Shown: positions 17,821 to 27,760 of the stretch, in pieces
How the letters are laid out: every line of letters begins with the position of its first letter
How positions within the stretch are numbered: the first letter of the stretch is position 1
Source of the DNA: Crocosphaera chwakensis CCY0110
GTDB lineage: Bacteria > Cyanobacteriota > Cyanobacteriia > Cyanobacteriales > Microcystaceae
DNA: 64,000 nucleotides
Assembly: GCF_000169335.1 (NCBI RefSeq)
Contig: NZ_AAXW01000023.1
Coordinates: 12,688 to 76,687, forward strand
Direction: 5' to 3'
The notes under the pieces: generated by a model
Database searches by the model: none
What the model was told of the DNA's origin: nothing
What the model saw: only the letters and a program-made list of their open reading frames with translations
Position numbers and translations under genes: made by a program

Positions 17821-18594
17821 ATGGATGTTATCCCTGCGATCGATCTGTTAGAAGGACGCTGTGTCCGTCTCTACCAAGGTGACTATGAACAATCCCAAAT
17901 TTATAACGAAAATCCTGTAGAAGTTGCCCGTCAATGGGCAGATGAGGGGGCAACTCGTTTGCATTTAGTGGACTTAGATGGGGCAAAACAGGGTCGTCCC
18001 ATGAATCTTGATACCATAGAAGCCATTGTTAGAGCTATTTCAATTCCCGTACAAGTCGGAGGGGGATTACGCGATCGCCAAAGTGTCTCCCAACTGATTG
18101 AATTAGGGGTTGATCGCACCATTGTCGGTACTGTAGCGGTGGAAAATCCTTCTTTGGTGCAAGAACTCTGTCAAGCCTTTCCGAGTAAAATTGCAGTGGG
18201 AATTGATGCCCGAAACGGCAAAGTAGCTACCAGAGGATGGTTAGAAACCTCTGAAGTCTTAGCAACAGACTTAGCCCAACAAATGGCTGAGTTGGGCGTG
18301 AGCGCAATCATTTACACCGATATACACCGCGACGGAACCTTACAAGGCCCTAACCGTGAAGCTTTGCGAGAATTGGCTAATCACATCAATATCCCTGTCA
18401 TTGCTTCGGGGGGTGTTAGTTCGTTGAGTGATGTTTTAGGATTATTGGCCTTAGAACCCATCGGAGTTACCGGTGTTATTATTGGTAAGGCTCTATATAC
18501 AGGAGATGTTAGCTTAACTGAAGCAGTTCGTGCTGTCGGCCCCGGTCGTTGGCAAGATATTCCTCCCGATCTCGGTTCTTCGGCCTTGAGTTAA
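17821..18594 (+). CDS. hisA: phosphoribosylformimino-5-aminoimidazole carboxamide ribotide isomerase
   Basis: 257-residue TIM barrel, fourth step of histidine biosynthesis. The general base Asp8 is in MDVIPAIDLLEGRCV, and the second catalytic Asp is in VGIDARNGKVATRGW near residue 128. Phosphate-binding loops VGGGLRD and ASGGVSSL are present. Start ATG 17821; length is normal. Its TAA stop shares the TTAA tetranucleotide with the stop of the convergent anti-sigma gene. No other his genes are adjacent, which is usual in cyanobacteria. Confidence 0.97.
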   Translation: MDVIPAIDLLEGRCVRLYQGDYEQSQIYNENPVEVARQWADEGATRLHLVDLDGAKQGRPMNLDTIEAIVRAISIPVQVGGGLRDRQSVSQLIELGVDRTIVGTVAVENPSLVQELCQAFPSKIAVGIDARNGKVATRGWLETSEVLATDLAQQMAELGVSAIIYTDIHRDGTLQGPNREALRELANHINIPVIASGGVSSLSDVLGLLALEPIGVTGVIIGKALYTGDVSLTEAVRAVGPGRWQDIPPDLGSSALS

Positions 18595-19061
18595 CGAAGG
18601 TTAGGAGGAATTTCTACGACAGGACGATTGAGGGCAATAGTTAAGGCTTCACTTTCTCCGTTCGTGCGAGCATAACGGGGAAATAGCCCATCTTGTAAAG
18701 AGACATGAGCGATTGAACCAACAATGACAGCAGCGATACCTATACCACTGGCGATCAGACCTCGTTTCCTGCGATCTTGACGATCAATGGTATCAAAAAC
18801 CCCCTGAGATAAATCATCTACAGAGACAGAACTTTCTGGAATTGGGATGGTGGTAGTTTCTCGTTGAACCCGTAACAGTTGCTTATATAACTGATGGAAT
18901 TCAGGATCATTGTCAAGCCATTGCTGAACTTGCTTACGTTCTTGGGCTGTTAGTTCTCCATCCATATAGGCACTTAACAACTCAAAACGCTCAAACTGAT
19001 TATCCATATTACTTGAATCAGTGGGCCAAAGCCCTTGGTTGTGTTCAAAATCAGACATCAT
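18591..19061 (-). CDS. anti-sigma factor (SapG-like) of the adjacent ECF sigma factor
   Basis: 156 residues. The N-terminal segment FELLSAYMDGELTAQERKQV (about 24-43) and the LDNDPEFHQLYKQLL helix match the anti-sigma factor domain; the usual zinc-binding HxxxCxxC is absent. One membrane segment (GLIASGIGIAAVIVGSIAHV) anchors it, leaving a short outer tail. It is encoded 110 bp after the ECF sigma gene on the same strand, the arrangement of Synechocystis sigG-sapG, so it probably holds that sigma factor at the membrane until a signal is sensed. A strong AGGAGAGG-type site precedes the ATG at 19061. Its stop overlaps the hisA stop. Confidence 0.85.
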   Translation of the reverse strand: MMSDFEHNQGLWPTDSSNMDNQFERFELLSAYMDGELTAQERKQVQQWLDNDPEFHQLYKQLLRVQRETTTIPIPESSVSVDDLSQGVFDTIDRQDRRKRGLIASGIGIAAVIVGSIAHVSLQDGLFPRYARTNGESEALTIALNRPVVEIPPNLR

Positions 19062-19171
19062 GATTAACCTCTCCTAGATCCTCTAAGATCCTTAGTTGCG
19101 GAGACGAATGCTCTGACGAGCATGGTCATGACACCCCTCACAGGTGATTATCAAGATAACAATATTCTCAA

Positions 19172-19825
19172 TTAATCAACATATTTTTCTAAAACCGTTT
19201 GTAATTTACCCCTCGCCCTAGCGATACGGGATTTCACTGTACCCAGAGAAACCCCAGTCATTTCTGCAATTTCTTCATAGGCTAAACCTTCGATTTCTCT
19301 TAAAACAATGGTTGTTCTAAATGCTTCAGGTAAATCAGCGATCGCTACTTTAAGACGATCATAAAATTCACGAGTGGCTAAAGTGTCATCTGGACTAGGA
19401 TAATCTGAAACAATATCCCATTCTATTTCCCCATCATCAACCCGACGAGGGGCATCTAATGAGATAGGATGACTAACTCGCTTACGTTTACGCAATTCAT
19501 CGTAAAATAAATTAGTGGCAATACGACTCAACCAACCTCGAAATTTAACCGGTTCATTAAGACGTTTGATGTTACGGTAAACGCGAATCCAAACTTCTTG
19601 AGCAAGATCAGCCCGATCTTGCCAATCAGGAGCCAAATGATATAGTATTCTCTCTACATGAGACTGATAACGGTTTAAAAGTTCTGCAAATGCAGCACGA
19701 TCTGGTTTAGATCCCTCCTGACACCTGACAATCAAATCGTAATTTGAGAGCTTTTCTGGAGACACGACTGACTTCTGTCGCCACGGGCGAAATAGTCTCT
19801 CAGGTCCTGTAATTGCTTGACTCAT
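19172..19825 (-). CDS. sigG: ECF RNA polymerase sigma factor, SigG-type
   Basis: 217 residues with sigma region 2 (LIVRCQEGSKPDRAAFAELL to RGWLSRIATNLFYDELRK) and region 4 (AFRTTIVLREIEGLAYEEIA, then SLGTVKSRIARARGKL helix-turn-helix). An N-terminal extension of about 25 residues and a charged linker between regions are as in cyanobacterial SigG. Followed on the same strand by its presumed anti-sigma factor. ECF factors recognise their own promoters and are released on envelope or oxidative stress; the stimulus here is unknown. The symbol rests on gene order plus sequence character. Confidence 0.87.
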   Translation of the reverse strand: MSQAITGPERLFRPWRQKSVVSPEKLSNYDLIVRCQEGSKPDRAAFAELLNRYQSHVERILYHLAPDWQDRADLAQEVWIRVYRNIKRLNEPVKFRGWLSRIATNLFYDELRKRKRVSHPISLDAPRRVDDGEIEWDIVSDYPSPDDTLATREFYDRLKVAIADLPEAFRTTIVLREIEGLAYEEIAEMTGVSLGTVKSRIARARGKLQTVLEKYVD

Positions 19826-20293
19826 AAGTTTACCTAACGCATAATTCTCCTCACGTTAGCATTCTAGACGCGGAACTTCAAACAAGGGTTCCCTCTGTTT
19901 AAATTTTTTCGATGATTCTGGATTTATTTTTATTTGGGCAACCCTCACTACTACTCTTTAAAGTGATAGTAGACTCAATTAGTAACACTCAATGAATCCT
20001 TAGTCTTGAATAAAAATTATCAATGCTAAAAATCACGAAAATTACATTAATTGGCTTCACTATATTACTCAGTCATTAATTCTATCTTTGGCTTCATTGA
20101 TAATTCCGCGTTGCATCATAACGGGATGATCCGAAATTTTATCCTAAGGGTCTAACTATATTATCTTCTAAGATCGGAGAATTCCATCAAATTTTAAATA
20201 GTTCATAATATTGTTGGATTTCCTTTCCTTTGACTATTCCTGTAGAGACTTTGGGATAAAATGTCTCTATGTCTGACAGAAGAGGGATATTGA
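19826..20293. other. intergenic region upstream of sigG, no gene seen
   Basis: Both flanking genes are on the minus strand, so this 468-bp A+T-rich stretch should contain the sigG promoter. A loose inverted repeat (CTACTA...TAGTAG around 19948-19972) is the only structure I notice. No reading frame over 50 codons with coding character was found. It could hold a small RNA, but nothing visible supports one. Confidence 0.4.
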
Positions 20294-20917
20294 CTATTTT
20301 CTTACTTGAATAACTTGTAAACTTCCTCCTGCATAAAGGCGTTTTTTACACTTATTAAATCCAACATCTTTTAATTCATCAATTAAGTTGGTTTCTAATA
20401 ACTTCCAAGCCGTTTTTGTCTCAAATAACCACATGAATGTTGCTAACGATGGCCAGAACAAAATATTAGTGGGTTTGTGTAAATCAATCAAAGTAAAAAT
20501 TCCTTCAGGTTTTAATACTCGATAAACTTCTCTAAGGATTTCTCTTAACTGTTCTGTTTCCATTTCGTGTAAAGCAACGCTAGTATGAACTAAATCAAAT
20601 TCTTGATCAGTAAAGGGCATTTTTTCGGCTAAAGCATTTACATAGGTAGCTTCAGGGACTACTTGTTTTGCTCGCTCAATAGCGATAGAAGAAGCATCGA
20701 GTCCTGTAACTTGCGAAGATTTTTTAACTAAAAATTCAGTGGTTTGACCACTTCCACAACAGAGGTCTAAAATTTTAGTATTGCAATCAATATTAATACC
20801 TTCGATGGATAAACTACGAAATCTCTTTTCTCCACCTACAGCTAGAGAACTTAAACGAGAAATGGTGTTATAGAGCCAAGGATATTGATAACTTAAGGGT
20901 CTTAAAAAAGTTGCCAT
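20294..20917 (-). CDS. class I SAM-dependent methyltransferase
   Basis: 207 residues with a Rossmann-type methyltransferase fold. The SAM-binding motif I is DLCCGSG at residues 51-57, the acidic end of beta-2 is TGLDASS, and motif post-II is ALAEKMPFTDQEFDLV. The EVYRVLKPEGIFTLIDLH segment marks the Methyltransf_11 (UbiE-like) group. Small-molecule or quinone methylation is likely, but the substrate is unknown. Start ATG 20917. Monocistronic, divergent from the 21078 gene. Confidence 0.87.
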   Translation of the reverse strand: MATFLRPLSYQYPWLYNTISRLSSLAVGGEKRFRSLSIEGINIDCNTKILDLCCGSGQTTEFLVKKSSQVTGLDASSIAIERAKQVVPEATYVNALAEKMPFTDQEFDLVHTSVALHEMETEQLREILREVYRVLKPEGIFTLIDLHKPTNILFWPSLATFMWLFETKTAWKLLETNLIDELKDVGFNKCKKRLYAGGSLQVIQVRK

Positions 20918-21077
20918 AAAAAAAATTAAAATAATAAAATGTTATATAAACATTTTAACATAAGCTTCTTTTGCATAACAGCTAAGTATTCTTATATAAA
21001 CAATTGATGAATTATCTTTACAGAAACTTGGCATTATCGTGATAAAATAATTATAAATATTTTATTAAGGGGTTTTT

Positions 21078-21332
21078 ATGTTAGATTTTGACGGAATTAA
21101 CTTCGATTATTTACTAGAAGAAGAAGTCATCCAAGCTAAAAATCATCCTAAGCTTTCTTTTCAAGAAGAATTATTTGTGAAACTTCTAGAAGGCATTAAA
21201 GAGGATCGTATTGGTTACGGCGTGATTCAGACCGATGAAAATGAACAAAAAGGAGTCATTTTATTATTAGATCCTGACACCAATCAACAAATTATTGTTG
21301 GCTATCTTTCCAATGAATTACAAACGGTCTAA
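21078..21332 (+). CDS. small conserved hypothetical protein (84 aa)
   Basis: 84 residues, acidic (LLEEEVIQ..., EDRIGYGVIQTDENEQK), soluble, with a predicted helix followed by beta strands (GVILLLDPDTNQQIIVGYL). A good ribosome-binding site (AAGGGG, 8 nt before) precedes ATG 21078, and the codon pattern looks coding. I do not recognise a family. Its 160-bp upstream region separates it from the divergent methyltransferase gene. Confidence 0.72.
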   Translation: MLDFDGINFDYLLEEEVIQAKNHPKLSFQEELFVKLLEGIKEDRIGYGVIQTDENEQKGVILLLDPDTNQQIIVGYLSNELQTV

Positions 21333-21405
21333 CAATACACTAACTTAAAAATTATAAATAGTGATTAATTCATGAGAGTAGTGAACACATTTCTCCGCTT
21401 TTTAG

Positions 21406-23697
21406 CTATCTTCTTTCCCTTGCTAATTTCAAAATTATTCGTTTTTCTGCACGAGCGATCGTCTGATAAGTTTTTTCAATCGCTTCAGGTTCTACAGAAA
21501 TAGTGGTAATTCCCCAAGTAATTAATTGTTCTATAATTTGAGCAGAATCCACAGCTATTTGACCGCAAATAGAACTCGGAATTTCTAAGCGATTTGCTTC
21601 TTCAATCAACTGTTTTAAAGCCGAAGTGATCGCCGATTGCTCAATAAAAGAAATTTGATTTGAGTACACCTTATTACGTTCTCTGCCGAGTAATAATGGA
21701 ATTAAGTCGTTAGTACCAATTGCTATGCCCTGTACTCCTGCTTTAACATAATCAGATAATTGGAAAATAATAGAGGGAACTTCTACCATAATCCAGACTT
21801 GAAATGACTGCAAAGTTAATAGTTTATAGTCTTCAATTAAGTTTAGACAAAACTGAAATTCATCCACCGTTCTCACAAAAGGTAAAATAATACTAATATT
21901 TTGATGCCCTTGCTGTTGAACTTCTGATAAAGCTTGTAATTCTAAGCGAAATAAAGTAGGGTCAATACAGTATCCAGAAGTCCCTCGACGATCTTGGTCG
22001 ACAGAAAATTTATCATCAAAGGTTCGGTAAAAAATGGGATAAGGATGAAAAACTTCAGCAAATTCACTAATTCGTTGTTTTAGTTGTTCAATAATTTTAT
22101 CAGATTGAGACTGAGTTAACCACTCCCTTAAAGAATGAGGCGTACATAAGTCTAATAACATTAATTCTGAACGCATCAAACCTAATCCATCCCAGGGTAA
22201 ATTTGTGATTTTCTCCAAAGAAGTCCTCTGACTTAAATTAACCATTAATTTAGTGCCTATAGGATAATTTAAAAAACTTTGTTTTTCTAAGGGTAGATTA
22301 GGTGCTTGAAGGGACATTTTTTGTTGACTCGATAGATTTGCTGTATTCAAAATAATGGTTCCATTATCCCCATCCAAAAGAATAGAATCTCCAGTTTGTA
22401 ACCAACTTGTAGCCCCAGGAACGCCCACAACAGCAGGAATTCCCAATTCTCTTGCTAAAATAGCTGCGTGACTGGTTGTTCCACCTTCTTCGGTGATAAC
22501 TCCCAATGCTTGTTTAATAGAAGATAGTTGAAACGGATGAATTTTTTGGGTAACAATAATACTATTAGTTAACTTAACTAAGTTAGAGTTATTATCCTCA
22601 TTTAGTAAATAAACGGTTCCTTGAATTTGCCCTGGCGCTGCACCAATACCTGTTAGTTGAGATTGAGCTTGAGTTTGATTTATTTGTGTCTCTAATTTTG
22701 TACTATCAAGAGATTGATCGTAAGGTAATGAAGTTAGTTGAGCGATCGCTAATTTAGAAGATGAGTTATCATCAGAAGTATAAAATATCCATTCTAGAGA
22801 ATGCCAAGAAATTGCATCATTCTGTAAATTATTAAAAAGTTGAGTGATTTGTGCGATTTCTTCTGAATCTAAACAGTATTGCTCTTGTTTTTCATTACTC
22901 AAACAATAGTATTCTAAACATTTTTGAGTTGATAATTTACTTAGTTTTGACTTTTCTTTTAAACGATAAGCACGAGATTGATTCCCTAGTTTGTGTTCTA
23001 AAATTTCTCCAGAATTTTTTATGATTTTCCAATAGTCAGGTAAAATTTCTCCTTGAAGAAGACTATAACCTAAACCCCAATTACCCTCTATTTCAAAATA
23101 TTTAGCTCGATTAATCATCCTCCCAGATGAAGTAGCTGTAACCATTGGTTGTACTAGAATTGCTAAGTTTAATTGATCAATTCCAATGCCTAAGCGTTGC
23201 CAATAAAACAAACTTTTTGCCTTTAATAATTGCGCCCAAATTTCTTTAATAGCAGTTTCTAGATGTTCAGGAATATTCCAACAAACTTGAGCAGGAGTTA
23301 AACCAGAAATATCTTGATTTAGGAAAAAATCTCCCCCTAAAGAAGTACGTAAAATTAACGTATCAGTTTCTAGTTTTTTTGTAGCTTCTACTAAAATATC
23401 TCGCCATTGAGACGGGAATGGTAAGTTGACAATAGATTGACGACTTTGCTGAGCCACTAATTGTAATATGCGAGGATTATCGACATCCAAATGAAGGGAT
23501 GAGCCAGGAAAATCTGCTAATAATGAATTCACGTTATTCAAATTATCCAGAAATTCTCGAAATACACTTGAACTAATTACAAAACCAGGAAAAACATTAT
23601 AGCCATTTTGTTTCAGTTGGCTTAAAATCCATGCTTTTTCCCCAACAACGGGACGATCCCGCAAATTAATTTCAGAAAGCCAATAAAGCTTAATCAC
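21406..23697 (-). CDS. PEP synthase-like protein (PPDK/PEP-utilizing family)
   Basis: 763 residues with the three-part PEP-synthase order: an N-terminal ATP-grasp (pyruvate-phosphate dikinase) domain, about 1-330; a swivelling phosphohistidine domain with the catalytic His410 in GGTTSHAAILARELGIP; and a C-terminal PEP-binding barrel with IAIGTNDLI and the Cys-containing SICGQIA. Interconversion of PEP and pyruvate is the expected chemistry. The ATP-grasp part is divergent: where PEP synthases have an SSATAED-type loop, this protein reads LRTSLGGDFF (about 116-125), so ATP use may differ. The start is GTG 23697. Monocistronic, divergent from the MscS gene. Confidence 0.83.
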   Translation of the reverse strand: MIKLYWLSEINLRDRPVVGEKAWILSQLKQNGYNVFPGFVISSSVFREFLDNLNNVNSLLADFPGSSLHLDVDNPRILQLVAQQSRQSIVNLPFPSQWRDILVEATKKLETDTLILRTSLGGDFFLNQDISGLTPAQVCWNIPEHLETAIKEIWAQLLKAKSLFYWQRLGIGIDQLNLAILVQPMVTATSSGRMINRAKYFEIEGNWGLGYSLLQGEILPDYWKIIKNSGEILEHKLGNQSRAYRLKEKSKLSKLSTQKCLEYYCLSNEKQEQYCLDSEEIAQITQLFNNLQNDAISWHSLEWIFYTSDDNSSSKLAIAQLTSLPYDQSLDSTKLETQINQTQAQSQLTGIGAAPGQIQGTVYLLNEDNNSNLVKLTNSIIVTQKIHPFQLSSIKQALGVITEEGGTTSHAAILARELGIPAVVGVPGATSWLQTGDSILLDGDNGTIILNTANLSSQQKMSLQAPNLPLEKQSFLNYPIGTKLMVNLSQRTSLEKITNLPWDGLGLMRSELMLLDLCTPHSLREWLTQSQSDKIIEQLKQRISEFAEVFHPYPIFYRTFDDKFSVDQDRRGTSGYCIDPTLFRLELQALSEVQQQGHQNISIILPFVRTVDEFQFCLNLIEDYKLLTLQSFQVWIMVEVPSIIFQLSDYVKAGVQGIAIGTNDLIPLLLGRERNKVYSNQISFIEQSAITSALKQLIEEANRLEIPSSICGQIAVDSAQIIEQLITWGITTISVEPEAIEKTYQTIARAEKRIILKLARERR

Positions 23698-23951
23698 TAC
23701 AATAATAAGAATCCAATTAGCAAGAACAATTAAAAAGGTTAAAGAGATTAATTATAATAATTGATTAAAACAAATTTACTACTTTTTTGACCTATATTTC
23801 CTTATTTGTCATGATATCATAACAAATTCCTAAACAACAATAGAATGTTGCTAGGAATTTGCAATTAATCGTTAAACTAAACCTGAAAGTTTATAATCTA
23901 ATCTGACTGTTAAGATTCAATCTTGTCTATTATAACTAATTGTTTTTTTCT

Positions 23952-25997
23952 ATGATTACCTATATTTTTTCAGGTTGGTCAACTATCCTTAAATCGAGAG
24001 TGCTACAAGCTGTCATTCTAGGATTTACTACTCTTATGTTAACAATTACATGGACTCCTATAGCAGTAGGACAGATTCCCTGGACGACTTCATCGGGGGA
24101 TACACAGATAAAAACCCAGACACCTTGGTGGAACCCCAACAAAGCAGAACCTTGCGGAAGATTGTGGTGCAGTAATGTTCATTTGTTGGGTGGTTTAGAT
24201 AAATTGTTTAAAGTGGCAGTGAATCCCACCACTCTTGAAGAGCCTAATAATGCTGCATTTGTTGTAGAAGAAAGAGCAAAAGAAGTTCAAAGAATTTATG
24301 ATTCAATTTATGAGCGAGTGCGTAAAGCAGAATCAAAGTTACAAAAAGATCAAGTTAACGCAACAATTAGCGATATTGGGAACTGGAAAGATTTATTTTT
24401 TGACAGAGATAATTTATCTACACATCCTGTTACACCAAAAATTGAAATTGGTATTAGAAATAATCAAACCGTTATTTATGTACCAGAGCAACTTGACTTA
24501 GGGTTATCAGGACAAACTATTGTTACGGTTAACCAAGCTGATAGTCTTTATTACGGAAAATCCATTGAAGATATTGCTAAAGAATGGCAGTTTTTAATTG
24601 TTGAAAGTCTAAATGAAGCACTTTGGGCTTACGAAATTGATCAATATTATCCGTTTGCTAGGTTATTAATGGCCGTTTTAATGATTATTTTGCTCTCTAT
24701 TCCAATTATTATCTTGTGGGTTATTAGATACATCATTAAAATTTGGAATCGTCGTCTTAGTCGTCAATTACAAGAGTTAGAAAAATCTTTAGCCGTCGAT
24801 GCAGAAGGATTAACAACTGAAGAAGTTTCCCTATCGGATAATGTAGAAACAAATCCTCCCGATAACCAAGACACTGAATCCAGAGCAAAAGAAAATAAAC
24901 CCAGGATATTATCTCTTGTTAAAAAGGCTATCAATAATCCTGAAAAAGTGATTTTTAGAGCTAAAAAAGTTGTCAATCATACTGTTCAGAATATAAGTCA
25001 GAATTTTTCCCATTTATACCTCAAACAGCAAGGAACTATCAAACGACAACAAAATATTGCTCAATTACTTTTAGGATTATTATTTTGGGTACAAATATTT
25101 TTAATTTTACTCGCAGGCGGTTTAATTGTGTTAATTTTTCCAGAAACTCGTCGTTATAGTTACTTCTTTTTGGGTCAATCTTTGACTATTCCATTAGTTT
25201 GGATGTCTGTTGGTATTGCCAATAAACTTAGTAACTTATTAATTGACTATTATCTCAATAGATGGGCTAAAAATGCGCAGATAGTTAACCCTAATTCTAA
25301 TCGTTATACTTTAAGGGTTAGTACCTATTCTAATGCTTTAAAAAGTGGCACAACTTTTCTATTTATTGCCATTGGTATAACTGTTACAGTTATATTATTA
25401 GGTATTGATTTAACCGTATTAGCCAGTGTTGGTGGCGTGGCTTTTGTGTTTGCATTTTTATCTAGAAATGTAGTAGAAGATATGTTAAATGGTATTTTGA
25501 TTTTATGGACAGATCGTTATGCGATTGGTGATGTTATTCAGGTGGGAACTATCGGTGGTTTGGTGGAAAATATGAATATTTATATTACACAAATTAGAGG
25601 GGCAGAGGGACGTTTAGTTACCATTCCTAATAGCAAAATTTCTATTGTCGAAAACTTAACAAAAGATTGGTCACGGGTGGAATTTAAAATAGAAATTGCT
25701 TATGATGCTGATGTAAGAAAAGCATTAAGTGTTATTAGTGAAGTCAGTGAAAAAATGCAACATGATCTAACTTGGAAAGATAAAATTATTGAACCTGCTG
25801 CTATTTTAGGGGTTGATAATATTTCCCATCATGGTATTTTAATTCAAGTATGGATTAAAACCCAAGCTATGCAACAATGGGCTGTAGGAAGAGAGTATAG
25901 ACTAAGGATAAAAGAAGCCTTTGAAAGAGTAGGAATACCCATCGGAATTCCTCATCAAGAAGTAAGATATCAAGCATCTTTATCAACCAATAATTAA
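23952..25997 (+). CDS. MscS-family mechanosensitive ion channel
   Basis: About 681 residues. An N-terminal signal-like hydrophobic segment (about 15-40) is followed by a periplasmic domain of roughly 190 residues, a membrane segment (FARLLMAVLMIILLSIPII), a charged cytoplasmic loop, then several membrane helices leading to the MscS core. The pore-lining helix and beta domain are visible in ASVGGVAFVFAFLSRNVVED, IGDVIQVGTIGGLVENM and LVTIPNSKIS. I chose ATG 23952 over the TTG 12 nt upstream. Such large MscS proteins act in osmotic or ion homeostasis at the plasma membrane. DUF952 follows after 29 bp on the same strand. Confidence 0.9.
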   Translation: MITYIFSGWSTILKSRVLQAVILGFTTLMLTITWTPIAVGQIPWTTSSGDTQIKTQTPWWNPNKAEPCGRLWCSNVHLLGGLDKLFKVAVNPTTLEEPNNAAFVVEERAKEVQRIYDSIYERVRKAESKLQKDQVNATISDIGNWKDLFFDRDNLSTHPVTPKIEIGIRNNQTVIYVPEQLDLGLSGQTIVTVNQADSLYYGKSIEDIAKEWQFLIVESLNEALWAYEIDQYYPFARLLMAVLMIILLSIPIIILWVIRYIIKIWNRRLSRQLQELEKSLAVDAEGLTTEEVSLSDNVETNPPDNQDTESRAKENKPRILSLVKKAINNPEKVIFRAKKVVNHTVQNISQNFSHLYLKQQGTIKRQQNIAQLLLGLLFWVQIFLILLAGGLIVLIFPETRRYSYFFLGQSLTIPLVWMSVGIANKLSNLLIDYYLNRWAKNAQIVNPNSNRYTLRVSTYSNALKSGTTFLFIAIGITVTVILLGIDLTVLASVGGVAFVFAFLSRNVVEDMLNGILILWTDRYAIGDVIQVGTIGGLVENMNIYITQIRGAEGRLVTIPNSKISIVENLTKDWSRVEFKIEIAYDADVRKALSVISEVSEKMQHDLTWKDKIIEPAAILGVDNISHHGILIQVWIKTQAMQQWAVGREYRLRIKEAFERVGIPIGIPHQEVRYQASLSTNN

Positions 25998-26026
25998 TAG
26001 TTAGTCATTAAGGATTTAAAAATATA

Positions 26027-26386
26027 ATGATCTTTCACATCACAACTATTGAAGCTTGGGATAAATACAAATTAAATCATGAATATCAGTGCGATTCTCT
26101 GAAAAAAGAAGGATTTATTCACTGCTCAACTCAATCCCAAATTATCATTATTGCTAATACATTTTATTCAAACCACGACCAATTGATTGTACTAAAAATA
26201 AATCCAGATAAATTATTATCTGAACTAAAATGGGAATCTCCTGTCCATCCTAATCCCAATATGCACCATAACATTAATAATACTGAGAAATTTCCTCATA
26301 TCTATGGAGTAATTAATTTAGATGCTGTTGAAAAAATTACCTATTTATGTAAAAATAATCGAGGTTTATTTGAATATGTTTTTTAA
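26027..26386 (+). CDS. DUF952 family protein
   Basis: 119 residues. MIFHITTIEAWDKYKLN at the start and KKEGFIHCSTQSQI (about 27-40) are the DUF952 hallmarks; FPHIYGVINLDAV follows near the end. The family is small, globular and cytoplasmic and has no established biochemical role, though some members have been compared with ADP-ribosyltransferase-like folds. It sits between the MscS and nucleoside-transporter genes with short gaps (29 and 33 bp), so the three are probably one transcription unit. Confidence 0.88.
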   Translation: MIFHITTIEAWDKYKLNHEYQCDSLKKEGFIHCSTQSQIIIIANTFYSNHDQLIVLKINPDKLLSELKWESPVHPNPNMHHNINNTEKFPHIYGVINLDAVEKITYLCKNNRGLFEYVF

Positions 26387-26419
26387 TAATTAAGTAAAAT
26401 TATATTTTTACAAAAAACT

Positions 26420-27628
26420 ATGGGTCATTTCATTTCTTTATTGGGCTTAATTGTTTTTATTGGATTCGCTTATCTGATTTCTTATGAACGTTTAGCTATA
26501 CGCTGGAGTACAGTTACTTGGGGATTTGGCTTGCAATTTATTCTTGCATTTTTTATTTTAAAAACTTCTATCGGTTTAGCTATTTTTGAGTGGTTAGGAA
26601 ATCTGGTAAAAACATTTTTAGATTACTCAGATGTAGGAGCAAAGTTTGTTTTTGGAGACTCTTTTGAAGAGCATTTTCTTGCTTTTAAAGTCTTACCAAC
26701 TATTATCTTTTTTGCTTCATTTATAGCAATCCTTTACCATTACAAAATTTTACCCCATGTGGTTACTTTTATAAGTCGTATCATGATGCGTACGATGAAA
26801 ACATCAGGACCCGAAACCTTAAGTTGTGCCTCTAATATTTTTGTAGGTTGTACTGAAGCCCCTTTAATAATTAAACCTTATATAGAATCCCTCACTTTGT
26901 CAGAATTACACACTATTATGACCGGCGGATTTGCTACCATTGCCGGGGGTGTAATGGCTGCTTATATTGCTATGGGAATTTCTCCAATTCATTTAATTTC
27001 TGCCTCAGTCATGTCTGCGCCGGCTGCCTTAGCTATCTCCAAAATTATGTATCCAGAAACTGATAAATCTGAATGCAAAACAAAGGTAAATCTTCATATA
27101 GAAAGCCCTTATGTAAACGCCATTGACGCAGCAACAAACGGAGCGTTAGAAGGGCTAAAATTAGCATTAAATATAGGAGCTATGTTAATCGCTATTTTGG
27201 CATTAGTTGCCTTGGTAAATGGTATTTTAGGAGCTATTGGGCAACTGTTAGGACTATCTAACCTATCCCTAGAATTGATTTTTTCTTATGTACTTGCTCC
27301 CGTGGCTTGGTTAATGGGAGTTCCTTGGGAAGATTGCTTACAAGTAGGGATTTTATTAGGTAAAAAAACAATCTTAAATGAATTTATTGCTTATCTTGAT
27401 CTCAAAACATTAATTGACAATCAAACTATTTCCCCCCGTAGTCAAATCATTGCAACCTACGCCTTGTGTGGGTTTTCTAACTTAGGAACCATTGGAATTC
27501 AAATCGGAGGAATGAGTGCGATCGCCCCTAACCGTCAACAAGACTTGGCTAAATTAGGTCTAAGAACCATGATAGCTGGCTCACTTGCTTGTTTTATGAC
27601 CGCTTGTATTGCCGGATTTTTGTTGTAA
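26420..27628 (+). CDS. concentrative nucleoside transporter (NupC/CNT family)
   Basis: 402 residues with about ten membrane segments. The N-terminal part matches the Nucleos_tra2_N/gate layout, and the motif FVGCTEAPLIIKPYIESLT (about 143-161) plus NEFIAYLDL (helix 7 region) and GFSNLGTIGIQIGGMSAIAP are characteristic of CNT transporters that bring in nucleosides with Na+ or H+. The ion used cannot be fixed by eye. Likely a salvage importer at the plasma membrane. Start ATG 26420. Confidence 0.93.
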   Translation: MGHFISLLGLIVFIGFAYLISYERLAIRWSTVTWGFGLQFILAFFILKTSIGLAIFEWLGNLVKTFLDYSDVGAKFVFGDSFEEHFLAFKVLPTIIFFASFIAILYHYKILPHVVTFISRIMMRTMKTSGPETLSCASNIFVGCTEAPLIIKPYIESLTLSELHTIMTGGFATIAGGVMAAYIAMGISPIHLISASVMSAPAALAISKIMYPETDKSECKTKVNLHIESPYVNAIDAATNGALEGLKLALNIGAMLIAILALVALVNGILGAIGQLLGLSNLSLELIFSYVLAPVAWLMGVPWEDCLQVGILLGKKTILNEFIAYLDLKTLIDNQTISPRSQIIATYALCGFSNLGTIGIQIGGMSAIAPNRQQDLAKLGLRTMIAGSLACFMTACIAGFLL

Positions 27629-27760
27629 TATTTCTTTAAGTTTTTAAGGTAATCTAAATGTCTTCAGATCACAGCCATTTTCAATAATCTGTGTTATCGT
27701 GTTGCACAGTTGGTTTAGTCTTTTTAAATTTAGCTTTTGTATAGTTAGAGGAATAATATT

